Shown here piece by piece: positions 10,901 through 22,146 of a DNA stretch of 64,000 nt. The stretch's first letter is position 1. Each line of letters starts with the position of its first letter. The notes beneath the pieces are model-generated. The model made no database searches. It worked only from the letters and a program-made list of their open reading frames with translations, and was not told the DNA's origin. Origin of the DNA: Phallusia mammillata. Taxonomy: Eukaryota; Chordata; Ascidiacea; Phlebobranchia; Ascidiidae. Location of the stretch: positions 47,274 through 111,273 of the forward strand of contig QLIY01000493.1 of the NCBI GenBank assembly GCA_003260075.1, given 5' to 3'. The position numbers and the translations under genes are program-made.

Positions 10901-13861
10901 TCTAAACAAAAGGAAAACTATAATCGAATTATTTCCAGACAGGTTTTGCCCTTCATTGAAAATTATATGCCTCCACACAAGGCGGGGGGGGGGAGCATCA
11001 AGCAAAACATCTTTATGACAAAAGTTTTCTCTATTTATGCAACTAATTGATAAACATTTTTTTGACAAATGCGTTTTATAACGAAAAGTTTTATTTCTTA
11101 CCTGGGGGGGGGGTCAATTAGCCATCAGTGCTATCAAATTACACAATGACATCATAAACAAAGTGAACCTACCTACACACCACACCCGACTGGTCACATG
11201 CGAAAGTTGGTTTGGGAAAAAATGCCCTTTTTGCTCTACTAGTGAGGCCAGGTGAGCTATGCATTGTCATTTGTTTTGTATGACAAACCACTCAGGAATT
11301 TTCACATGTTTTGATATGATGTCACAGCTCTCAAAAGAGTCGTTGTGGTAATATTTACACTACAACCTTGGTTCTTTATCCATGTATAAATCTGTATACC
11401 CGTGGCAAATGCCTTTTAAATGTTTTTAAATATCACTGCTATGTAGCAATTTAAAAGTGTGCACATTTATTAAAAGGCATTTGCATATCTTTTTAAATGA
11501 TTAAAATAAGTACATACAATGACATAATATGCCACACTTGAATTGTCGCTTGAACACCATAAAAGTGGTTAGTTAACACTTAACAAACACTGCTCACTGA
11601 ACTATCTAACTCAATTATGTTTATCACTGGCTAGGAGTTATATCAAGTGCAGTTACTTACAGGACAGCTTCTTTTTTCGCCCCATCCTCCAGCCACTCGT
11701 ACAAGTTTTCCAAACATCTGACTGCTTGCAGAAGTACCATAACGATGTCTTGTGTATTCATCTTCAGTGCTGAACAAACACAGCCAGTTTACTATTTGGC
11801 CACTGAAGGTTATCATAAGTACTTGGCTCAGTTTTTTTAACCTATTTAGGTTATGGATTATTTTTTTGCCTCCCTAACCCGTTTATGAAACTTATGAAAA
11901 TGCATAGAGCAAAGTATAGAAAATTAAAAGGAGTTTTAGGTGTGAACACTTGACATACTTCCACTTTGTGTAACAACTTTCAGGTGTGATAACAAACAAT
12001 GAATATTAAGGGCTAAATTTACAATGCATATTCATTTACCAATTACATTTATAAACCAAAAGTAGTGAAGTTTTAGTTTTAGCAGCAAGCAAAATAAACC
12101 TACCACAGTGCTGTAGCAGAAACATAATGAACCATTTCAATAAATGGTAGTGGTTCTGATGTCGCACCACAACTGCTACAGACACATTGCTCCACCAAGG
12201 AAAGGCCAAACTTTTGATGTGGAATACAGTGTGATGCCGTACATACATCCTCACGTACTGTGTTGCCAATGTGAACATGAAGACGCAAAAGTATGTTTTC
12301 CTAAAACAAAACAATTATTACATTTAGGGTTAGCAAGACAAAAACCATGCCAAAGTTGTATATTTACTGTCATTAAAATACCAAAAGTTCATTTAAAAGA
12401 TAACATTATGTAGTTGTCATGTTTCTATGCCCACTGACCAAAGCAATAATGCAGATATAGTTACATGACTTTTGCAAGTGTATATAGTTGCATCTAACCA
12501 TAGCCAATAAAACAGCAAAGATATAGGAGGTTTGTATTTCAGAAATAGTAATTATCTTTTTGTTGAATTGACCAAAATGTATTTAACGGGCAACCAGACA
12601 GACTTGAGACAATGCAAATATAATTTGGTCAAGACCTCTACGAACTGAAACCCTTTTTGAGTGTTATTGGATGCCTGCACCTTATTTTGTACATATACAG
12701 ACAGGAAATGTCACTCTATTGCAGCGGGCATATTTACTTTTGGTCTGGCCACAGAAGTGCAAACAAGTCAACCATAAACTCCATTCCCACACTTTGCAAA
12801 TAATGAATTTGAAAGTAATTTTACTGGAAATAAATTCCCAAATGCATGAACATTCTAAACTTTAATCAGTTTCATAATGATTTTTTTTTACTCTTAAAAA
12901 ATTGCCTAGGAGTTTGAAGCCTGTGTTTTGCAAATGACTATAAAAAAAGTTGTAGAAAAATAGTCACTTTTACTTTGGTACACCAAATATATACACCTTT
13001 CAAAAAAGCAATGATTCATTTGGACTTTTGTCCAAGTACTCATTACTACATAAACATGGGCAGCCATTTATGAAATTGTTATAGCCAAACGTTTAGAACT
13101 TACAAAGCATTCTGCAGCATCATCCATAAATCCCATTTGAAATCGGTTTTGTTGTTGAAAAGTTTCAGCCAATGCACTACGAAGGACATTTGGGGGTAAA
13201 GCCTGTGCTTTGCTGTGTTGGAATTGCTGGAAAATGTCTTTTAATGCACAGAAAATGCATGATGGTCCCATACAGGCATGGCCATGTAGTGTACGAAAGC
13301 TGCGACGGAAAACATCAAGATGCCAAAGAACCTGAATATATAAAAACCTAATTATGAAAACATAAACTAATGATATATTTGCGACCAGGATTGCCACTGA
13401 TTTAAAGCTAAAAATAAATCTCTTTAAAGAGAAAATGTAATTTACCAAACACAAAGAGAGCAAATTTTATTTAAACCAATAATTTAAAAAAGTTTTTGTT
13501 TTACTTCATTTGTACCAAATTATATTCTGAGAAACTTGTTAGGCAAGCTAATATGTTTTATTTATTAGGGGGTTCAGTAGTGGTTGACATTTAGGGTAAA
13601 AAATTCTAACGAAGAAAAACTATAATTTTGAAAATGTGAGACATTTATTAAACATAATACTTGTTTAAAAGCTGTCAAAAATGTGTTTTCATACTTCTAA
13701 CCATTTTACAATTCACAAGTAACAAAACATGTTCAATAACATACCTGTATAGCACTGTTAAGAAAACAATTGTTCTCTCCGGGTTCGTTGAGCAAACCCT
13801 TGTTTGCAGCGATGGAGACGGTCGACATCATACGCTCGCGTCCTTTCTTAAACATCGGCAT
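983..13861 (-). CDS. USP53/54: USP53/USP54-type ubiquitin-specific protease-like protein (15 coding exons)
   Basis: Peptidase C19 family, USP53/USP54 subgroup. Exons in transcript order: 13745-13861, 13104-13331, 12104-12300, 11661-11769, 9860-10012, 8855-9004, 7284-7479, 6715-6921, 5947-6245, 5117-5468, 4418-4522, 4084-4347, 2920-3120, 2493-2728, 1010-1984. All have GT-AG borders, and phases agree across all 14 joins. This gives 1263 codons, or about 1271 aa if translation runs through 1010 to the stop at 983. The USP domain covers residues about 20-340: Cys box NNCFLNS (Cys32), CxxC pairs near 156-159 and 216-220, YGKHYSTFF (His295) and YFDDAQV. The tail is Pro/Ser-rich and low complexity, with one helical MIT-like block. 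Vertebrate USP53 and USP54 are curated as having an atypical His box and act at junctions and in trafficking; recent biochemistry reports K63-directed activity. No AATAAA lies on this strand in 1-982, so more 3' sequence may lie outside the window. Confidence 0.93.
2493..2728 (-). CDS. USP53/54: USP53/54-like exon 14
   Basis: Begins [20 protein letters not shown] and is basic, then acidic. The acceptor TTTTGCAAAAG is weaker than its neighbours. The CAG/GTGATG donor at 2492 is chosen because it returns phase 0 and joins cleanly to [11 protein letters not shown]. Reading on instead would stop at 2475. Confidence 0.8.
2826..2872 (-). ncRNA. Hammerhead-ribozyme-like motif, copy 1 (degenerate)
   Basis: Read on the minus strand: CTGTTGA (consensus CTGATGA), an 8-bp stem GGCGTCTT / AGGACGTC with loop GTTT, then GAAACGTCGG. 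Every stem position pairs, counting G-U. It lies in the USP intron 2729-2919. One base of the catalytic box is changed, so activity is doubtful. Confidence 0.5.
2920..3120 (-). CDS. USP53/54: USP53/54-like exon 13: MIT-like helical block
   Basis: Sixty-seven codons, phase 1 in and out. The sequence [15 protein letters not shown], then [20 protein letters not shown], resembles the helical repeat in the vertebrate USP54 tail (acidic helix, then ALALCNEAI). An MIT or TPR-like fold is likely. Confidence 0.85.
3136..3682. repeat. False allelic duplication with G10 spacer (assembly join 2)
   Basis: Bases 3136-3399 and 3420-3682 are near-identical, separated by ten G at 3400-3409. Both share the landmarks agctaatta, ctatgacagaattttaat and catattgcattacaaaaatg. 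It lies inside a USP intron. Confidence 0.88.
4084..5468 (-). CDS. USP53/54: USP53/54-like exons 10-12: Ser/Thr/Pro-rich disordered region
   Basis: Exons 5117-5468, 4418-4522 and 4084-4347. The peptide is rich in Ser, Gln and Pro (for example [14 protein letters not shown] and [18 protein letters not shown]). The latter has class II-like PxxP motifs that could bind SH3 domains, which is inference. The intron 4523-5116 carries a hAT MITE. Confidence 0.83.
4734..5085. mobile_element. hAT-type MITE in USP intron
   Basis: Ends cagtggttctcaacc and ggttgagaaccactg form a perfect 15-bp inverted repeat. The 352-bp interior has no coding capacity. It is between USP exons 10 and 11. No matching 8-bp duplication is visible. 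Confidence 0.82.
5947..6921 (-). CDS. USP53/54: USP53/54-like exons 8-9: Pro/Ser-rich linker
   Basis: Exon 8 is 6715-6921 and exon 9 is 5947-6245. Exon 8 opens [19 protein letters not shown]; exon 9 carries [20 protein letters not shown] and later [13 protein letters not shown]. Phases 1-1-0 are consistent. No recognised domain; likely disordered. Confidence 0.85.
7284..7479 (-). CDS. USP53/54: USP53/54-like exon 7: end of catalytic domain
   Basis: Begins [20 protein letters not shown] and LLLYANPN, the last conserved block of the USP53/54 domain. It then enters low-complexity sequence. Phase 0 in; phase 1 out at a weaker GTGACT donor. Confidence 0.92.
8116..8188 (-). repeat. tRNA-like SINE head, unit 2
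   Basis: 73 nt on the minus strand. Acceptor stem GCCTGTG / CGCAGGC, D arm GCTC-AGTTGGTA-GAGC, T arm GTGGG-TTCGAAT-CCCAC, with internal A and B boxes. The anticodon arm GAGTC-CCGGAAA-GACTC is offset by one base and has C at position 33, so a working tRNA is unlikely. Confidence 0.75.
8471..8543 (-). repeat. tRNA-like SINE head, unit 1
   Basis: Same 73-nt tRNA-like sequence as at 8116-8188, including the abnormal anticodon arm. As the 5' head of the element it can supply the internal pol III promoter. Confidence 0.75.
8855..9004 (-). CDS. USP53/54: USP53/54-like exon 6: His box
   Basis: Fifty codons, phase 0 in and out. Contains [20 protein letters not shown] and [12 protein letters not shown]. 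The HY pair at 295-296 sits where active USPs have GHY, but the usual upstream His is replaced by Tyr (CYYG), as in vertebrate USP54. Confidence 0.93.
9110..9311. repeat. False allelic duplication with G10 spacer (assembly join 3)
   Basis: Bases 9110-9178 and 9246-9311 match (aaaaaacatgtttaaaaa). Between them are about 57 bp found once, then ten G at 9236-9245. The extra 57 bp may be an indel between alleles. Confidence 0.8.
9860..10012 (-). CDS. USP53/54: USP53/54-like exon 5: second finger half and USP core
   Basis: Fifty-one codons, phase 0 in and out. Begins [17 protein letters not shown] and continues SIGIVWDSE, both diagnostic of USP53/54. The GTGAGT donor follows the codon for Asp268. 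Confidence 0.92.
10797..11113. repeat. False allelic duplication with two G10 spacers (assembly joins 4 and 5)
   Basis: Bases 10797-10902 recur at 10996-11103. Copy 2 is bounded on both sides by exactly ten G (10984-10993 and 11104-11113), as expected of a small contig inserted between two gap placeholders. It lies in a USP intron. Confidence 0.88.
11661..11769 (-). CDS. USP53/54: USP53/54-like exon 4: fingers linker
   Basis: Not obvious as an open frame, but fixed by splice phase (2 in, 0 out; donor GTAAGT). It completes the Cys codon after STALW-like ATAL, and ends EKRSCP, the first cysteine of the second CxxC pair. Confidence 0.9.
12104..12300 (-). CDS. USP53/54: USP53/54-like exon 3: first half of the zinc-binding finger
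   Basis: Begins ENILLRLH after a TTTTAG acceptor and ends in phase 2 at GTAGGT. Holds [19 protein letters not shown], whose Cys156 and Cys159 form the first CxxC of the USP fingers. The wording is nearer USP54 than USP53. Confidence 0.93.
13104..13331 (-). CDS. USP53/54: USP53/54-like exon 2: USP core helices
   Basis: Seventy-six codons, phase 0 in and out, donor GTAAGT. Contains the family-typical [12 protein letters not shown] and [17 protein letters not shown], then FMDDAAECF. These match the vertebrate USP53/54 catalytic region almost residue for residue. Confidence 0.93.
13745..13861 (-). CDS. USP53/54: USP53/54-like exon 1: start codon and catalytic Cys box
   Basis: Thirty-nine codons ending in phase 0 at a GTATG donor. 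The start is ATG at 13861; a second ATG follows two codons later. The peptide carries [16 protein letters not shown], the USP Cys box, with the presumed nucleophile at Cys32. A possible acceptor (CTACAG) lies just upstream, so a 5' non-coding exon or trans-spliced leader is possible. Confidence 0.93.
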
Positions 13862-15692
13862 TGTTGAGTTTTTCTTCTGTCTACTGTAGTTTAAATTCAG
13901 TTAAGAATAGCACATGCTTGATTAGGGTCCATTCAGAGAGTTGTAAAATGTTTCGGTAAATGATAAACCAAATGAAGAAATGGAAATACTGATAGCACCT
14001 TGATGGACCATGACAAAAATAGGCGTTCCAAGTGACCTACAGTTGATAAAGTCTGATCTGAAAAACAATTAATGGTGTTTAATATAAAATAAAACCTTAT
14101 TTCTTTAGCTTTTTCTTTTAGTAACACAGAAGCACAACCAGGCATGGACTTTCCAAAACAAAATGAAAACAAAAATAGTCGCACTTAGCCCATATAAAGC
14201 AAATAATATTTCTATGTCTACTGCCTATGTATTTAAAAGACAAAGTATATGTGCTAAGTATGAAAAAAACTGAACATTCATGAGGTAACCATGTTTTTTA
14301 AATGTTCTTTTTGTTGGTGGGTACATTTCTTTTATCTTTCATCATAAGAGCAATTTTAGACCTTTTTACTGAAGATACTTGCTGCACGCTTTACTATTAT
14401 TGCACTTGTTTTGAAATAAGCGAAGATTTGTTCATATTGGTGATTCCAAAATCCCACTAAACCACAACATTAAAAACTGGACTTTACACCGTTTGAAAAA
14501 AAACTGGTTTATCAAGATTACTGTGGAGTTGGTCAAATTAAATCCAAAAACAGTTCGCACACTGTAAAATACAATGTTTTACTCATTTTCCCTTTCTATC
14601 TATTCTTCTTTCAACGCTGTTTACAATTTACCCAGCAAACTGACAACAAATACAAAATAATAAATCTGGCTGTTGTACTAAACTGCTTTACACGATAAGT
14701 TACAAGTTACAACGCAGAATGTCTTTACACTATTTGTTTACAAGGCGACAACAGAAAAAAATAAATGTTACACAACAGCACTTGCACATTGATATTGAAC
14801 AATTTGATATCTAGACTTAGTAGCTAGTCCAACAAGTTTTAAATTTTTCATCTTTTACAAAGCGACATCATCCTTCAAAAATAAATAAGCACCACTTGCG
14901 CCACCTAGCAAATAAATTTTAATATTTCTATGTAAAGTGAATTAAATTGTCAAAGAAACTGATTGGCAGGTCGGAAAAAGTTTTGTATCAAATATTATCG
15001 CAGTCACGACATTTAAACGACTCCAAACCAACTTCGGCAGATTTTTAAGTTTTACATGGACATTTTTACGCAAGTTTTTGAACAATAAATCTTTTTCAAT
15101 TAAAACTGTTCAAAAAGAAATGGTAACTTTATTGTGTTTTGGCTGAGCATGTCATTAATGTAAAAATCAATTAGTTGCTTTATTAAATTAAAAATTCCTT
15201 GCCACCAGTTCCTGTTAAAATGCTCATAAAAATGGTGAATGTTTAAAAACTAATTGCAGATGCCGTTTTATTTCGTCAATTGGTTTGCTTTGGGTTAAGT
15301 TCGAATACGTAACAATCCTCTTTATCTTTACGCTGCTTTGCATGATTGAACATAACTCCACCACATGTGTATTGCAAAACAAACACAGGTTTACCTGACA
15401 AACTATCCTTCGAGTCACGCTGCTTTAAATCCTGCATGGAATAAACAGTTTAGGCCTATTTCCTGTTGCAAAGCAGTGCCTGAAGGTTTAGGGCGTAGTT
15501 GCATTGGTGCGATAATGCAGATTTATCTTTCTTCTAATTACAGAATATGCATTTGTTAGTTGTCAGAATGTCAAACATTTTATGCAGTGTCCTAAATCGC
15601 TATTAATCAGCGGCAAAAATACGCAAATAAGAAATCTACAGTTGCAAAATGCTGTCGATTTTAGGGTTTGCATTTTGTTTGTTGTGTTTGGT

Positions 15693-15758
15693 CTATTTTC
15701 CTGATGCTTGAAAAACTCTTTCTATTTTTCTATTTTCCTGATGCTTGAAAAACTCTTT
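15693..15758 (+). repeat. Short direct repeat
   Basis: The 28-bp unit beginning tattttcctgatgcttg occurs at 15693-15720 and again at 15731-15758 without change. A local tandem duplication. Confidence 0.75.
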
Positions 15759-18030
15759 TGCATGTGAATAGCCTCCTTAGTTCTTTGTACGTTGCTTTTG
15801 ATCTACGACTATTGTAACGTCCCGTAAACGCGCCCCGGTTATAGCGCGGAACGTCACATGAGGAGAGAATTGAAACGCGATTCCTAAAGGCCTTTAACCA
15901 GCAGTCCACACATATAGGTGCTTTGCCTATCTTATTAGGCGAATTATGTGAATGCAGAACAAAGAGAACGGTATGAGACGATGGAAAACAATAGGAAAGG
16001 GTTTCAACTGTTGTGGTAACCGAAGAGAGTAAATAGCGCAGTTGTTCAACTCGCAACAATTACTGGAGCACATCAAGCTATTTTGGGCGACAGTACACGA
16101 ATAAGTCATGCTTTACGTGAAAATAAAACAGGAATACAACAATTGTCAACACGACAATAAATGTTTTTTCTAATTCAACCGAAGTCAGCAACGAAATAAA
16201 CTAAAGCAAGTTGTGTTGTGTTATCACACCAACTGACAGTGTCATCTCGTCATCACACAAAACTGACAGACGATTTTTCGTCACACAACGAAATAGATTG
16301 CAACACAAGTTGTAGTGTGAAAAAGCGGGAATCAATAGAAATGGGCAATTACTGGCAAATAAGATCTAACAGCTATACTATTCGATACCACCGTGTTTTA
16401 GGTGTTGGCACTTTATGAAATTTATAAATTTAAACAGCATACAAGAACTGATACTGTGGTTATATTAAACTGGCATTGAAAGTTTTAGGCATTACAGTTC
16501 CTTGTTTGTTTGTTTTTTTGCTGGCAGCGTTAATAATTAATTAATAATGGGTAATCGCTTCTTTGAATAAACTTTCGATAACCGTTTTCCTTGCAACCAG
16601 TTTCAGTTATTCACGTTTGTGTAGCTGGAATTAACGCTTAGGCAAATAATGCATCCGGAAGTGTTGTCATTATTTAATGACAAACACCTTTGTGTGACGT
16701 TTAAGCGAGCGGTTCCTAACCTTAGATTAATTTCTTGTCTTTCGCTGAACTCTTCAATTTAATCCTTCCAACCATCTACTTAGAATCTTTGTTAATTAAA
16801 AAGCTTTCCATCAAACTTCAAAAACTTCCGGTTAAAGCGAGTATAAGAAACAACAGTTTAAGACAGGAGCTGGGGGCATTTGCTATCATTGAGGGGGCAC
16901 TGTAGAATAATTGGGCGATTGGGGGAGGGGGGCGCTGGGAGAAGGTAGAGCAGTTAAAACGAAATAATACGATTGGGTCATTTTTGTCATCCAGCGAGTT
17001 TGGTTAGTATTCACTGTATTGGTACTTTGTTTTGCTACGTAATTTCAATAATAATTATCATGATAATGCCACAATGCATCGACCCTGGGAGCTAAAAACG
17101 GGGGCATTAAAATCAGTAAAAAACACTATGCGGTTGGAAATGATGCGTGACTGTCACAATACACCGAGCATGACGAAACAGTACATTTGCAGTTTTGACC
17201 CATCACTGGTACCAAGTTGAAAGCAATGGGCCCCGTCTGCAGCTAGTGGTATCATGATGAATTAACTCTTGGCATTTAAGCGTTAAAATATCAATTGTCA
17301 CATTGATATTGTACGTGACATAAAATCAATTTGATTTTTGTCGTTTTGAAGGGGGCGTTTATAAATCATGTAGACCTGAAAGGGCCGGTAGCCTACATGA
17401 AAAAAGGTTAAGAAACACGGGTGTAAGTCAGGCAAGTGCGTTTACGAAATAATGGGTTTTAAAAGTCTGCGACAGGTTTAGATTTAGATTTTTTGGTTTC
17501 TTATTCAAGTAAAGCATATTTATTTATTTGATCATACGCATGTTTATTGTTTATTTTGACTAACTTGGTCGTAAGCAAGCAAGGAAAACAGAAATGAGTT
17601 GTCAGAAGTTGTGTGAAATAAGCCAAAACTAAGCTTTTTTACTAAGTAACAAATTATTTGTTTGCCGTCTGTGAACAAAAGTATGGGTTTACTATTTCTA
17701 TGTGTGTTATGAAAATGGTTCTTTCTCAAACAAGATACAAAATAATAAATTATATCAGGACAAATATGGGCAAATGTTGCGGTTAGCGAAGCTGCAAAGT
17801 TTTTTTAGATGTTTTTGTCGCTGAATACTCCGCTCTAAAAACTTTTAAATTCGGCCGAAACCGAACTTTTTATTGTATATAGTCAGTGCCTTAGGCTTTG
17901 TAATCAGTTATTTTTGATCCTTTCCTAAAAATACCAACCAAGTTGTCAGAATTAGAAAGCTCTGTCAAGGTTGTGGTCTGATTTGTTTAGATTCAATTCA
18001 TCACGAGATCGTTTCGGAAAAAATCTACAA

Positions 18031-18182
18031 ACACAATAACTCACATACAGACCTGCTAATTTCCAAAAGGTGGCGCAACGGAGCATGGGCTTTTACTGCT
18101 GAGTCAGCAATTATTGACATAAGCCTATGCTCCGTTCTGCCACCTTTTGAAAATTAGCAGGTCTGTATGTGAGTTCTTGTGT
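18031..18182. mobile_element. Foldback / long-inverted-repeat MITE
   Basis: Arms 18031 to about 18090 and about 18122-18182 are near-perfect reverse complements (aactcacatacagacctgct against agcaggtctgtatgtgagtt). They enclose a short loop around ctgctgagtcagcaattat. Size and arm length suit a MITE. A hairpin RNA is possible but not shown. Confidence 0.78.
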
Positions 18183-20405
18183 TAGTAGCTCTGCCATTTC
18201 GATCTTGCGTGTTGGCCACTAGCAACGCTAGAGAATTAGAAGTCGTGAAAAATGTTCCACATATCGAAAGTGTTTGAGGCGAAATATAATCTGGTAAACA
18301 GTTTATTTGCAGAAACCTTTAAAATCTTAAACATGAGATTAAACTGTAACAAGACAATGTTGCAAAAACATTAGAAATTTTGAAAATAAATCTCTTTTCG
18401 ATACTAGTGCCCAATATTGGTAATGCAGTGCGTAAACTATTTAGAGGTTAAGTTAAAAAATTTGCGAAACTGCAAGTAAAGCATTCCCTGCCGCCTGTTT
18501 AAAAGTTTTGGCTAAAAGTGGCTTATGTGTGGCAACAGAATGTGCGGAATTTTTCAATGACTAATTGACCTGTTTCATTTCATTCGTTAATTAACTTGTC
18601 ATTTAGACTCGCTCACAGTACTTGCCGAGTCATCAGTTTAACAATGAGTCATATTTAGCAGCAATGAACTTTTCAATTAACCGCTTAGCTTGGAGATAAG
18701 ACTTGATACCGGAATTTCCCCAAGGAGGCGGGCAAGTCACTGCTTTACAACTTCGCCTCCTACACATTAGGTCAAAATAATGTCAGAAATGAGTTTGCAG
18801 GTTCTTTGACATTTTTCCAGGCAAATTATTAGTTAGTCTACTTAAAAACTTCTTAACCTGGGCGGTAAAGTGTCATACTATAGGCATTTTGCATCATTGA
18901 GTGGTCGATTTGAACTTTAGTGTTGTATGAAACAAATTTGGTGGAAAGGTAAAAATCTTGAGAGTGTATAGTTAATGGTCGAATCAAACCCTGGCTCGTG
19001 GGCCAAATACGGTCCTCCTGTATAGCCTTTGTGCGGCCCGCGAACACTTCTGCATACAGTCATAGATTGTAATTTGTATGGCCCCAAATAAGACGTGATG
19101 ACCAACGCGTTGATATTTTTAATAACGTTTAGGCTTTAAAACGTAAAGTCGATGAAAACAACGAATTCAGCCCTTCGATAAATAATAGTTCATCTTTTCT
19201 CCACCCATAACTTATCAAACCCTAATGTCTTGGACCAACCTGGCGTAGTCAGAGTTCCTTGACCTTGGGCCACCTTTTCCAGTTTCTTTTTTGAGAGTTT
19301 GGGTACAGAAGTAAAAGTGCATGTATTGTAAAGAAGATACATTTGTACATCTCGTTGACACAACTTTTTCAAACAGGAAGTTTTCTTAAAATTAGGTTTT
19401 GTTCTGTGAAGTTTATTGCTATATTTTAAAGTTATTAGTTACAGTGGCAATTTGTTTGTTTTTTCTTCATTCATAAATTTATTGGTACCATCTTGAAAAT
19501 AATCAATCGGAATAATTAAGACTTTTGGTTTAAATAACAGGGTAGTGTGACGTCATAGTAAAACGAAAGACCGGAACACGTCATCAAACCTTTACAAATT
19601 CTGAAGTTTTTTTTAGCAATTTACTCGCTGGGTTGTCGATCGTTACTTTTACGTCACACTTACGTTCCCACCTATGAAATTGCGTCACTGCAAGCAATGC
19701 TAGTAAACCCGTGTGGTCATCGTGTGCGCAACCAAGGAGGTAGTTTTAAGATTTCAAAGATAACAAATGTACCCGACTGGACCACGTATGATTACGCAGA
19801 CTGATTGACGATATTGAGTCGTCCTATGAGTAATTCGTATTTATCCGGAAATCTAGGGTCGATTTAAGTTGTGTCGAAAAACCCGAAAGCGAAATATCGC
19901 ACTTTGACGTTGTGTAACATTTCAAATGAGCCTTTTAGTGGTTGTGTGTGGAAGAAGCCTGCCAGAAAATTGACAAGCGGATAAATCATTGGGCTTTCTG
20001 CAAATGTCAAAATTATTGCAACTGTGCGTGGCTTGTGAAGTAAGGACCGACATTTTATTCCAAAGCATAATTTGATTCAATAACACACAATGTTAATCGT
20101 GCCAATTTTACCATCATTTTTTATTTCTCTTATTTTTTCTCTTTTGTTTTATTTAATTTGCACTTAACAGTTGTATAGCTTTAAGATCGGTAACGTTACA
20201 TTTGCCTGAAAATCTCCTTTTTAATTTTTCGAATCAAGCAAACTATCCCAACAAAAACTTTATTTCAGATGTCGTCGAATTTTGCTGGCAAATATTTTAA
20301 AATATAAGGTTTGAAAATCGAATTATTCTTTCCCTGACGAGGCAATGCAAAATAGGTGATTTATTTAAGTGCCATCGTAGCACGTTTGCTCTTTATTCGT
20401 TAAAA

Positions 20406-20659
20406 CAGTGGTTCTTAACCGGTAGAAAATTTTGCAGAGCGAAATTGTGTAAGTCAATGGTGCCCAAGTTGTTGTTTTACTTCAATATCTGAGTCATAAA
20501 TCTGATTATTTGGTCACAAAGATAACTATGTTCAATCAAGTAAAGACAATCATTCATAATGCACGGTACAAAACATCATCATAAGAATAACAGAGGGCGA
20601 AATTTGACATTGGTGATTAATGTCACTGGGAAACTACACCAGAAAGGTTAAAACCACGG
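20406..20659. mobile_element. Degenerate hAT-type MITE
   Basis: Left end cagtggttcttaaccgg and right end aaaggttaaaaccacgg are imperfect inverted termini about 250 bp apart. No coding capacity or clear target-site duplication. Confidence 0.6.
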
Positions 20660-21337
20660 AGATAAATCATGGCGACTAAAGAGCTTGTTTACAACAGAAC
20701 TGCACAAATTACCCCTGAAAAAACATTTACATGCGGCAATTTATAACGAATTTTTGACTCTGTTGACATTTTTTTGCTATTTTGCTATTTTGGTAAAGTC
20801 GGGGCTTCATAACGTTTACCAGTCTTTTAGCGTTATTTTAAATTTCAGCTTTGCAACACATTTTAGGCGATTTTTTTTAATAAACAATTCAGCATGTAAG
20901 TACAGTTAAAACTAGAAAAAGTAATTGACGAAATATTGGACATTAAGGAATAGTGTATCATGCTTATCAGGGCCAGTAGGTTTACCAAACCACCCCACAA
21001 CGTGTTTTGACCTACTTTCAAACAGGTTGCACAAACTGTCAATAGGGTTTGATGTGTTTACTACCAGTTGATATGACATAAGCATAACTGTGTGATCGGT
21101 AGCGAGACTAATCAATAGCTTAATTAGTCACACTCTCTACGTAACAGTACGTTGTTTCTGTATTTTTTATGACGCAATAACGGATATGCAGGTAACGGAA
21201 GAAATGCATCGGTATGTGTGGGCTGATTTGTCAAAAGGTTCGTTAGCCTTTAGGGTTGCGTAAAAATACTTGAAATTTTTAGCACAGGTGGATCGTTTTT
21301 AGTGGGTAGTAACATTGTGCCTATGGTGCTTATGGCC

Positions 21338-21612
21338 CGATTTATGTGACGTGTTTTAAATACGCATTGAGTATGAGTTAGATTTGCAGCTTTGGGCTTT
21401 CATGTTTTTATCTGATTGGTACTAAACTTTAAATTTCAGCAAATGTTCTGAATCTCGAATACTTTTTTGGGGGGGGGGATCGATTTATGTGACGTGTTTA
21501 TAAATACGCATTGAGTATGAGTTAGATTTGCAGCTTTGGGCTTTTATGTTTTTATCTGATTGGGACTAAACTTTAAATTTCAGCAAATGTTCTGAATCTC
21601 GAATACTTTTTT
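21338..21612. repeat. False allelic duplication with G10 spacer (assembly join 6)
   Basis: Bases 21338-21468 and 21481-21612 differ at about three positions; between them are ten G at 21469-21478. Shared landmark: tacgcattgagtatgagtta. Confidence 0.9.
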
Positions 21613-22146
21613 ATGTGTTTTCTTTTTTTCGTTTCTATTATAAAAGCTTGTGGCCGTGCGTTTTGCTGACTAACATGCAACAGTAAAAAATGTTTGCAAC
21701 CACTTTTAGATATTATTTTCCTTGTGCTGTTATTTTAATGGCATTCTAAACTTGAATTTATTAAATAAAAAAACATTTTGGTCTGTTAAATATTTTTATT
21801 ACATGGTCTAAGGCTCTAAGCTTATTAGGCCTTTTTTAAAAGCTGAATCCATTGCGATTATTGTGTTTTAAACGCAATGTAAGAATGGTTTAAAAAAACA
21901 TGTTAGACAATGAGGGTATTGTTTGGTGTAAACAGCTGTAGTCCACGAATTGTGATCAAACAAAGCGTAATTGTTCATTGGCCTGGAACTGTTCTAGTAA
22001 CAGTTGATTGATGAAATAATAGTAGAATACGTAGTAGGCATTGTGATTCATGCAATGAAATTAATAAAACTTACTGTCATTTGTAGTAAGTGACACTGTC
22101 ATTAACACAAAACCGAAAATACTTAGGGATAACTATGTTATATATA

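Noticed and set aside
16707-17420. Possible 700-bp hAT element (gcggttcctaacctt ... aaggttaagaaacacgg)
   Set aside because: The end match is short, no target-site duplication is visible, and there is nothing recognisable between.
18965-19045. GC-rich block resembling hAT subterminal sequence (gctcgtgggccaaatacgg)
   Set aside because: No termini could be placed, so it is left unclassified.
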